Assembly (NCBI GenBank): GCA_964036295.1
Contig: OZ038465.1
Coordinates: 8,556,667-8,620,666, forward strand
Direction: 5' to 3'
DNA length: 64,000 nt
Source: Plumapathes pennacea
Taxonomy: Eukaryota > Cnidaria > Anthozoa > Antipatharia > Myriopathidae
The position numbers and the translations under genes were made by a program. Positions 11,191-19,740 of this stretch are shown piece after piece (position 1 is the stretch's first letter; each line of letters starts with the position of its first letter). Below the pieces are notes generated by a model. It did not search any database. It saw only the letters and a program-made list of their open reading frames with translations, and was not told where the DNA came from.

Positions 11191-11964
11191 GGCGTCTGAT
11201 ATTAAGCACTGGTCAAATAACTACATTTTGCTACATGTTGTTACAAAGATTTTGTGCAAGTTCCTTATATCTCGCGTCCTGTAAGATATGTTAATGAATA
11301 GATAAATGAATGATCAAACAAATCAATGCATTGTGTTTTAGCAACAAATGAGTCGACTCAATCATTCTAAAAGGGGTATAACAATCTTCACCCCAAAGGG
11401 TTCTAGAATGTCGCAAGTAAATGGTTTGGTTGTTTTGCATTTGCAACGCTTTTTCGTTGGTTCATTGAAGCATGTTTTGCAAAATTCTCGGCTATTGCAT
11501 TGCTGATTAGTCTTCTTGTTCAGGCTAAAACCAGTCGGGAATAACTTCGAAAACCTCTATTAATCTCCAACTCTCGCTTGCGTTTTAACAGCACCTCTAT
11601 TCTTTTTATTCGTCTCTAATGTGAGATACCCCAAGGCTAGAATCAGCACATTACTTAAAGAATTCCCAAATAAAAAATAACCTGTGTTCTCGCGCTCTCT
11701 TTATTCATTCCTGAATCTATTGCTCTGATAGTTTCCCGTAAATTGTACACTAGATGCTTTTTGTGGACCGATTCTCCCGGCCAAAACATGAAGATATTTC
11801 GGGCACCGTCATTTTGGATCTTATGAAGTCATACGATTTCCCCTTTTGCAACACAGTAAAATAGGTCATCAGTGTATTGAGAACACAGATTATTGTTCAG
11901 TTGAGGATCTCTTTGACAAAGAATGAATTGCCCTTGCGACATATGCCGTAAGGAGAATGTCAGT

Positions 11965-12126
11965 TAACCCTTTGATTCCTGATGAACTTTTCTCCCACTC
12001 TCTTACCATAGATATATAATCGTAAGAGCAGGGAGAAAATTGGATACTGATAGCTTTTTCAGAAATGATAGAATAATGAATTTGCACATTATCACATTTC
12101 CTGAACACCTCAGAAATTAAGGGGTT
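11965..12126. mobile_element. Diverged copy of the TTAACCCTTT element family
   Basis: Begins TTAACCCTTTGATTCCTGATG and ends AGAAATTAAGGGGTTAAG, an imperfect inverted-repeat pair of about 16 bp, with length like the copies at 4481 and 14301. It lies 34 bp beyond the stop codon of channel B and may form part of that gene's 3' untranslated region. Confidence 0.5.
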
Positions 12127-12159
12127 AAGGGAAATGTTACAGCTGGCAGACCATAGTCA

Positions 12160-15100
12160 CTAAACGTTCGCTTTAGTTTTGTTTCCCTTGTGATAAAACG
12201 TGTCTTGTGATCTCCTCTCTATTTTCTCAAAGTATTCCAGAAACTGCTGCAACAACTTTTTTCCTTCCTCGAGATCCTTCCTGAGCTCTGACTCGCCCGT
12301 CTTTCTTTCGAGGAACATGGCGAGATGATCACTTTCTGGAAAAAGAGTTCAGAAAAGTAGAATTTGAAGGATGTATGTATGGACAAGCGTTTCATTGATA
12401 GTGGAGACCTTAGAACTAAGGTTAACTCACCCGTTTCACGCCTTAGTGTATGCTTGATTAGGAAGCAGCCTAAACCTTATGACGTGAGCAGGGCCGAACG
12501 GATCAAATATAAATATACACACATGTTACTTGAATTTATATGTTCATAGGAGTCTTTATAGGAGAGTTTGTATGTTTATAGGAGTCATTATAAGAGAGTT
12601 TGTATGTTCATAGGAGTCTTTATAGGAGAGTTTGTATGTTTATAGGAGTCTTTATAGGAGAGTTTGTATGTTTATAGGAGTCTTTATAGGAGAGTTTGTA
12701 TGTTTATAGGAGTCTTTATAGGAGAGTTTGTATGTTTATATGAGTCTTTATAGGAGAATTGGATGTTCATAGGAGTCTTTATAGGAGAGTTTGTATGTTT
12801 ATAGGAGTCTTTACAGGAGAGTTTGTATGTTTATAGGAGTCTTTATAGAAGAGTTTGTATGTTTATAGGAGTCTTTATAGGAGAGTTTGTATGTTTATAT
12901 GAGTCTTTATAGGAGAGTTGGATGTTCATAGGAGTCTTTATAGGAGAGTTTGTATGTTTATAGGAGTCTTTATAGGAGAGTTTGTATGTTTATAGGAGTC
13001 TTTATAGGAGAGTTTGTATGTTTATAGGAGTCTTTATAGGAGAGTTTGTATGTTTATAGGAGTCTTTATAGGAGAGTTTGTATGTTTATAGGAGTCTCTT
13101 ATAATTCCAATGTCAACAACTGAAAACAAGATAGATTCTTCACTAAAAATTTGCACTTGCGCTACTAATCGCGACACTTCTCGCTATATCACAATTATCA
13201 AAATATATCCCAGTTTCGCTCTCGGGCAACTGTTCGCTTCTCGGAACAGATAATATCCTCGGACAATTATCCGTGCATATTTCCGAATCCAAAAGTAGTT
13301 TATTGTTTATATACCACGCGGCACTAAGAGGCCCATCTGTCACCCGTGATTCGTCACAATAAGTCAATCAAGGTGGTAGGTTTCGGCCGAAAAGCTGTCT
13401 TGAAACAATGCTTATATCGAACACTTATTCTGCTGTAAATAGGTTTTCTGAAGTTACCAGCAAGGAAAATAATTAATAGTCACAACATTCCGCACACAAA
13501 CCTATTGGGAACCCTCCTGCGGGGCATGGGGATATCTGAGAATATCGTATTTCTAGTTAAGGATTTAAAGCAGGAATCTTACTTCGTTTGGTGAAAGACA
13601 TCCTAAAGCTTTGCCGTCTGTCCTTGGAACGGTTGCGGATAAAGAACTCCCACACAGTCCCTAGCACCAGCAGCACCCCCAGGATTCCCAAAGCCACCAA
13701 TGAAATGGTTTTTACAGGTCCGTTAGTGTCATAAATAGTACTGGGTTCTGGGGGCGTCGGTTGTCTTGGTGCCTGGGTCAGCGGACGCAAACATGATATT
13801 AATTTATGTAGGGACAAAATGTTTAGAGCAGATTGGACTTTTCTTTAAAGTAAAATTGATCGATTGAAAGTGTTTTCGTACAGCCTTTGTGATTGACGCT
13901 GAAGACAATAGAGACGCGATCTCACCAAGTCGCATTCTGACCAAGCTTCAGCAAGTTCTCATAAGACTAATTTGTTACCAGATTTTTTTTCGCAATGAAA
14001 ACAGTGTGGTTTACAAATTTCAATTTGTATACTTTATTCTTTTTAGATGACTATCGAAAGTAATCATATGATTGCCTTGGTTTTAGTCTATGTTATAGCT
14101 GTGCTTTTGGATTGGTCTAAAAACGTTTGGCAGCATTATTGGCCAATCAGGAAGAAAAGCAAAAGCCGACGATGGTATTTCTCGCACTGCTGATTGGTCT
14201 CTTCTTCAAGGTAAAACCAATCGCAAATTACTTCGGATTCTGCTTTGTTGAAAGTGTTTTGTTCTTACAGCCTTTGTAATTGGCGCTTTGGTTTTGGTTT
14301 TAACCCTTTCATTCCCAAGCTCAAAATGCAGATTCTCCCAGAAAAGAAAAAAGAGTGATGGAATGAATACTGGTTGTAAAAAGTCAAGTTCTCCATACTG
14401 TGATATATGTCTGGTGAGAAGGTGAAGGAGAAACTTGAAGTTCTTCACTGCTGGGAGTGAAAGGGTCAAGAGAATTATCTGGAAACAACTCTTTGTCTAA
14501 AACGTACTTTGTAACTTGATATGATGGTTCCTAACGCTTTCTTGACCGGAGTTTTTAGCATTTCGAGACATTCAGTCAGTTCTTCTGTCCCTTCTGCAAA
14601 CACCAGCCCCACGGTTGCACTCTTTTCTATATGTTTTGACGTCATGAGGGGCACGTTTGTGTGGTTCGACTCCCTGATGTAGTAGTATCCAGAATAACGG
14701 TCAACCAGTAGACCTTCCACGTCCCCATCCACGACAGCTTTTACCATTTCGTCAAATGTTTGGAACACTGCGGGGAATGATTCACAAAGCTACAATCCCA
14801 GTCAAAATTGTGATGATGGCACCTGGGAGTCCTGTTGGGCTTCATAGAAAATTTCACCCATTTGACATCAATTGTGTAGAAATTATGATTTTTTGATTTT
14901 TTTGCCCCATTGAATGTATTTTTACAATAGTGTTACCATTATAGTTGCTAGATACGAGCAGCCGGATCTCTGAGGATAATAACCCTTTTGTGCTTTTCGA
15001 GGGGTACAGCCCTTGTTAACCATATATTGCTAATAGCCTGTTGGTTTTCTAGATGTGATCAATCTATTATGTTTACGACATTTACCAACATGCATGATCG

Positions 15101-17147
15101 ATCAGTGATACGAACACAATACTGCAGTATACCTATTGGTTTGGCGCCTTCTTCTTCAGCTATTCCGTATTCTGTTCCATTTCCCAGCACAGCCACCTGT
15201 GGAACAAGGCAACAGTGGTTCAATAGTACTAACAACCATTGATTGTCAGACAAGCAGTTCAGAATAGAGCTGTTTTCGGATGACTGTCGAAAGTAATTGT
15301 GTGATTGCTTTGGTTTTGCGTTTGCTTCGCTTTCGGATTGGTCCACACGAGATTGTCAGCATGTTCAGCCAATCAGAGACAAAACCAAAACCAAAACCAA
15401 ACACTTCTCACGCAAGCGATGGCGTGTACTCGCACTGCTGATTGGAAAGTAAAACCAAACGCAAGACCAAACGCGAATTACTTTTGCTTCCAATTGGCTG
15501 ATTAATAAATTTCCACTGGTTTGCCGTGGTGTGGACTCTTATTTACCACGATTTACGTCATCACATGGTCAAAATGTTGTGGACTCACGAGGCGCTTCGC
15601 CGAGTGGGTCCGCAACTAATTTTGACCATGTGATGACGTAAATCGTGGTAAATAAGAGTCCACACCACGGCAAACCAGTGGAAATTTGTTTTTTACCACA
15701 ACATTTAGAAATATACAGGAAAGTTTCGTTGTATTTCGCTGCAAAACGTGACATGCTGGCGTCAGCATCGTTGTCTGGACTCTTATTTACCACGGTAAAT
15801 CAACCAATCAGAGAGCGAGAAACTAGTGTGTTGTGGTAAAAACTGTTTTCTCTCAGTCTCTGTGATTGGCCTGTATGATTACTTTGGTTTTGGTTTTCGA
15901 CAGTCATCCGAAAACGGCTCTACCTCTTGTTGTAAGCATTTATTTCCACACGAACTGAGGTACAAAATCTGCACTTGAATCAACAGTTTGTGCTGATCAG
16001 CTGACCGCTGACTCAAAAATAGGATGACCGCACGGCCGAAACACGTGGTGTCTGTCTGAAAACATTTTTCAAATCTTTTACCTCTAGGCCACTGATACTC
16101 TTACTGTAAGGCTCCAGCTTCATTGATGTCAGCGCGCTGGTGATATTTGCCATGAAAATGGCCATAATGACAAGTCCGGTCAGGATCCACACCATTGCGA
16201 AAAGCCGACCGAAGATAGACCTGGGCGCTTTGTCACCATAGCTGGAAAACCGGCAACAGTAAGTAAACTAAATAGGATATTCGAAGATTTTTCCTTCCTG
16301 CAGAATCAAAGCATGACTTTCGAACCGTTATATAACTTACCCGACCGTTGTCATGGAAATGAAGGACCACCAAAAACCTTCCCATGAGCCTCGAAAAAAT
16401 GTGCGGGGAAATTCTCTTACGTTCCATATGGTGTCCTGAGGAAGATAATAAACAGCACACCGTTAGTTACTTCATGTTAGCTTCATATTAGCGCACATGC
16501 CGGGGCATTGCGTTCTTTGACTTTGTTGCGCGATGAAGTTGGAGTTGCAATAGCCGCATCGCGATTAACTGCAGACCTATGTGATGTGCGACTGGAAATG
16601 AGAATAAGCAGTTCACTTCATTACTAACCAAGGCCCAAACGAGAATTCCCGCAATGGCCATCATGATAGTGGTCACCATTAGCAACGGCCAGGACTTGAG
16701 AACCGTTAATGTGACAACAGTTCCTGGATTTTTCACATCTGCCACAGTTATAAAGTCCGCCCCAGGATATTCCACAAATCCTGTAAAGTGTAAATCTTTG
16801 TACAAGACAGACTCCCTTCCGAGGCTGGTAACGGGAAGCCCCACTAAAACTTCACCACTTTGCAATTTTCTCACCATCTCGTTCTCGTGGCTTACTCGCG
16901 TTTGGTTTAATTCGGAGCTCATGTCACAGCAGATGCCGCTGATAAAGGATACAAGGATATCTTTGAACAGCCCTTGTAGATCATTTTGAGCGGAATCGTC
17001 ACTTAGGCGAGTAGAGTACGGCGGCTTCTCGACCCAACTGATGGGCACTGTAGGGGGACACGAAGATTCGTTACTCTCTCCAAACGATAGCTGCACTTGT
17101 AGACTTACGAAACACAGTGCCAAAGAGAGAGCTGTCCTCACAGACAT
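12160..17147 (-). CDS. Ionotropic glutamate receptor-like channel with K+ selectivity filter (paralogue B)
   Basis: Seven coding exons, minus strand: 17147-16629, 16435-16341, 16241-16082, 15196-15133, 14767-14508, 13772-13583, 12335-12160. Phases are identical to paralogue A and exons 2, 3 and 4 have identical lengths (95, 160, 64 nt). Total 1464 nt, 487 residues plus TAG. Seen: signal peptide 1-23; S1 with WVEKPPY (38-44) and LQGLFKDIL; M1 about 153-173; pore loop with TTVGYGD at 202-208; M3 with NITSALTSMKL where glutamate receptors carry SYTANLAAF; S2 with VAVLGNGTEYGIAEEEGAKP and GLLVDRYSGYYYI; M4 about 388-410; basic stretch, then tail KDLEEGKKLLQQFLEYFE that matches paralogue A. There is no amino-terminal domain. 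It is probably a plasma-membrane K+-permeable ligand-gated subunit; tetramerisation with paralogue A is possible. Ion selectivity and ligand are inference. Its introns are full of miniature transposons but all exons are intact. Confidence 0.9.
12541..13103. repeat. 32-bp minisatellite in last intron of channel B
   Basis: About 17-18 tandem copies of a 32-bp unit built from two half-repeats, TTTATAGGAG and TTTATAGGAGAG, with GTATG joining them. Most copies are identical; two variants (GAGAATTGGATGTTCATAGG and GAGAGTTGGATGTTCATAGG) recur about 156 bp apart, showing block duplication. It lies in intron 6 (12336-13582) between the M4 exon and the final exon. Confidence 0.95.
13249..13313. mobile_element. 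Half of a palindromic element (partner at 42205-42329)
   Basis: AGATAATATCCTCGGACAAT and the following TGCATATTTCCGAATCCAAA / AGTAGTTTATTGT match the right arm of the palindrome at 42205-42329. The left arm here is replaced by diverged sequence, so this is a decayed or partial copy in intron 6 of channel B. Confidence 0.6.
14046..14300. mobile_element. Truncated TAGAGC-family miniature transposon
   Basis: Has the family's GATGACTATCGAAAGTAAT left part, ATTGGCCAATCAGG, CGCACTGCTGATTGGTC and GCGCTTTGGTTTTGGTTTT, then stops where the TTAACCCTTT element (14301) begins. The second element appears to have inserted into this one or replaced its right end. Both lie in intron 5 of channel B (13773-14507). 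Confidence 0.65.
14301..14468. mobile_element. TTAACCCTTTCATTCCCAAG inverted-repeat element
   Basis: The ends TTAACCCTTTCATTCCCA and TGGGAGTGAAAGGGTCAA are inverted repeats of about 17 bp. The interior shares CTCAAAATGCAGATTCTC and TCTGGTGAGAA words with the copies at 4481 and 39222. It ends only 40 bp from the S2 exon of channel B. Confidence 0.75.
15508..15688. mobile_element. Near-perfect palindrome with about 69-bp arms
   Basis: The left arm starts AAATTTCCACTGGTTTGCCG and continues through GGACTCTTATTTACCACGAT to CATGGTCAAAAT; the right arm is its reverse complement, practically without mismatch. The centre (GGACTCACGAGGCGCTTCGC and the following bases) is an imperfect stem-loop. No coding capacity. 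It can extrude as a cruciform or fold as an RNA hairpin when the channel gene is transcribed. Confidence 0.85.
15690..15840. mobile_element. TTTTACCACAACA-ended element, copy 1
   Basis: Ends are TTTTTTACCACAACATTTAG and GTGTTGTGGTAAAAAC. The same element occurs in opposite orientation at 31545-31690, sharing AAATATACA, GCTGGCGTCAGCATCG (as complement) and AACCAATCAGAGAGCGAGAA. It is non-coding and about 150 bp long. Confidence 0.75.
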
Positions 17148-17170
17148 GGCGCCAAAGTTGCCACGGAATC
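17148..17170 (-). other. 5'UTR piece and splice acceptor of channel B
   Basis: The minus strand reads CTAATTTCAG, then 23 untranslated bases, then GCCATGTCTG with the chosen start. The acceptor and the 23-base distance match channel A. A candidate donor for an upstream non-coding exon is GGACGTGAGT (complement of 17373-17382), unconfirmed. An in-frame Met further upstream lies across the acceptor and is therefore not preferred. Confidence 0.6.
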
Positions 17171-17224
17171 CTGAAATTAGATTTTTAGACATTTCAGCTT
17201 TTCTCCATTGTTTATACAAAGTTA

Positions 17225-17289
17225 CCTGCGAATACAGCCGTCTCAGGCGGCTCAAAAGCTGCCCGATTGGAGACGGATGTATTCGCAGG
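17225..17289. mobile_element. Short hairpin element, CCTGCGAATACAGCCGTCTC ends
   Basis: CCTGCGAATACAGCCGTCTC at the left is mirrored by GAGACGGATGTATTCGCAGG at the right, with a 25-base centre holding a smaller AGGCGGCTCAAAAGCTGCCC stem. It lies 55 bp upstream of the channel B 5'UTR acceptor, in its probable first intron or promoter region. Confidence 0.75.
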
Positions 17290-18439
17290 CTATAGACGAG
17301 GGCCTCGCGCTTAAAACTCTCATCCCAAGCTTTTCGGTCGCCGACCTTCCCGTGCGTGCTTCCAGTATGGTACTCACGTCCACCCTTTGGACGTACTTAC
17401 AAGTTAATAGTAGTCAAGCGATGAATGGTAAAAATGAAATCAAGATATTGAAATCGAAAATTGGTAAGGAAACAATGGAAAACTACAAAGGCGACAGTCT
17501 CACAAGAAAAAACAAAAGTCAACTTCAAAAACGAAGACAACAAGCATGCACGTGAGCAAGACTGCGATCATTTTTAATTTGCCATTTATTTGGGCGAGGG
17601 AACATTTGTGAACATTTCACTTCTAGTCTATCTAAGTGGTTACAGCGTTCAGCTTATCAACATGAACTACTGATATTGACCAATCAGCTTTTAACATTTA
17701 GATAGTTGTTGCGGTCTTCTGCAAAAAAAAAGGCACCTGCGTTTACACGGATTCAGTTCAAGTTTGATACGTTTTCATCTCCAATCCACACGAAACAATC
17801 GAATTCGGCAATCTAAACGCATCGAACTGAAAATGCAGCCAAACGTGGATTGTTTCCGAAATGCTCTGGTTTCTGTCTGTTTGTGTAAATGTAAACGCTA
17901 AAGCATGCAACAGATGCCCAGTGCCTGTGAGAGCGCAATTCAAAAACAAAAAAATAAAGATAAAAATACAGTGAATTGGTTCGAGTGAGAAGTTTACCGC
18001 AGTGCACCGGCGAAGCGATAACACGTTCGACTGTCAACTATGTTCGTTTAAGGGTGATTCACACATGTTAGGGAAGCGCAACGCCAAGCAATGCTCACAC
18101 GTCAAATTTGTGAAGCAAGCGCTGGAGCATGGAAGCTGTTCCGTTCACCTGTGCTTGTTTTACACGTGTGAATTATCTATCTTTAGTGTATCTACGCGAT
18201 TGATACTGACATTAAGCAAAAATGTTTCATACCTTGCATCGGGAACATAGTCCTTCGAATTTGATTACGGAATCTATCTAATGTCGGCTCATGCAGTAAG
18301 TATTAATATATATATTACTGAACTCGGTAGTAATGAATTATAGAAGGTACAGGTGCCACCTGATGAGATTTACACCATCGTAAGCCTTTCCAATTTTTGT
18401 GACGCCAAACCTCCAAGAAAGAGCTTCCCTTTGTGGTGT
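17290..18439. other. No recognisable gene; upstream region of channel B
   Basis: Contains an open plus-strand frame (17208-17555) with a lysine-rich end but no domain. A weak inverted pair, GATTCACACATGTTAG (18056) and TTTTACACGTGTGAATTATC (18159-18178), suggests a small old transposon at about 18056-18178. The first exon and promoter of channel B probably fall in the proximal part; no TATA-type element can be assigned. Confidence 0.4.
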
Positions 18440-19740
18440 ATTTTCATACATTGAGATGTTGTAAAATGTCTTTAATGGTTCACATTCAACAGTATGGTTT
18501 TAAGCTAAAGTTTCGTTGGCTTGGGGCTGATGAAGTGCATAGGAAATGTTGTTTTAACAAGGAAACTGCTATTATAGTTCGGTTTTCATCAACAAAATTT
18601 TGAAGCAAAGTTACACAGAGGATTATTACAGTGCTATTAAAAATGCAGATGCAAGCGAGTGGGGATTGGTTTGTAGAAGGTGTCAATTTCATGTGAAACG
18701 TGATGTTTTTACGAGTAAGGCTCCGGTCGCACTCGTAACTTTAACGACATTAATATCGACATTTGCATCATTTGAAGTGCAAACAGCGCTTGTCATCAAA
18801 TACATATGTCAGCAAGTTGCTACCAAACATTGACGAATCCGTCGTATTGCTCTCGATGCTGAGTTATTATCGACTGAACTGCCCAGTGCGACCGGGCTCA
18901 AAGACATCAGTATTGTAAGTCAAATGTTCTGAGGTAGCTCATTGGTTCAATGCAACAACGAGCTTGTAAGGAACGTTGTAATTAAAAAAAGCAATTTGGA
19001 AATGTTTTTCTTCACCATGAAGTGGCTTAATGGTGTAGTTAGGATTCAAAATGATTACAGGAGAATTTAGTGTAAAAATGTAAATGCAAGTGAAATGTCA
19101 TAATTTAATGGCTCAGCATTCAACAAGAAGTATTTAGACCAAAGTTGCACTGGGCTTGGGGATGATTACAGTGCAATTAATTGTCATTACTTCAGGACAA
19201 CTACTTCTTTGACTAGAATTTCGAGGATATTAATCACAGTGCAATAAAGATTATAGATGTTTTGGGATTCGACAAGAAAGATTTTAATTTAAATTTCGGT
19301 GATATTGTGACATGAAATGTCCTTTCGATATCACGCGTTTCTAAATGAAATATTGTCGAATAGTTCCGGTGTCAACAACAGGGCTTTTGAGAAGTTCCGG
19401 TGACTTTGCGGATGTTTATAGATCATTTAAAGTTGCAGATCCAAGCGAAATACTATTCTAGCAATAACGTTGTCTTCTACTTGTAGGAGACAGATAATAT
19501 ACGATATAGTTTCAAGTGAAATGTTGTATTTACCCTAAACTGGCTGAATGATTCCGAATTTAACAACAAGGCTTTCGGATAAGCTCACTGGCTTTGGAGT
19601 CATTACAGTACGCAAGTGAAAATGTTGTTTTCACCTTAAACTTGACTTAATGGTTCAGAATTTAGCGACAAGGCTCTTGGCTAAAATCGGGGCCATTACA
19701 GTGTAATTAAAAATGTAAGTTCAAGAGAGATGTTTTAAAC
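18440..19740 (+). repeat. Ancient degenerate tandem array
   Basis: The words TTAATGGTTCAGAATT, CAACAAGGCT, GATTACAGTGCAATTAAAAA, TGCAGATGCAAGCGA and AATGTTGTTTTCACC recur in the same order at about 18470-18700, 19010-19190, 19350-19470, 19530-19640 and 19650-19740. Spacing varies, so it is an old tandem array of roughly 100-200-bp units eroded by mutation. No coding frame persists across units. Confidence 0.6.

Larger units (their letters stand above)
8053..12159. other. Spacer between the two channel genes
   Basis: About 4.1 kb without a convincing coding exon. It is AT-rich (notably 8640-8775, runs of AATAAATATTAAT) and carries the separately listed repeats at 8437, 9772, 10249, 10693 and 11965. 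A 61-codon minus-strand frame at 9904-10089 is amphipathic but has no recognisable domain and no partner exon. The non-coding first exon of channel A probably lies somewhere here. Confidence 0.6.
15265..15922. mobile_element. Composite TAGAGC-family transposon filling an intron of channel B
   Basis: TA-flanked ends TAGAGCTGTTTTCGGATGAC and its complement (GTCATCCGAAAACGGCTCTA) bound a 658-bp block in intron 3 (15197-16081), nearly the whole intron. Inside are the family's usual left part, then the palindrome at 15508-15688, the element at 15690-15840, then the usual right part (CTGTGATTGGC ... ATTACTTTGGTTTTGG). This is a nested insertion with at least two later arrivals. Confidence 0.8.

Noticed and set aside
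12541..13103. CRISPR array
   Set aside because: Units are contiguous 32-bp repeats without unique spacers, in a eukaryotic intron.
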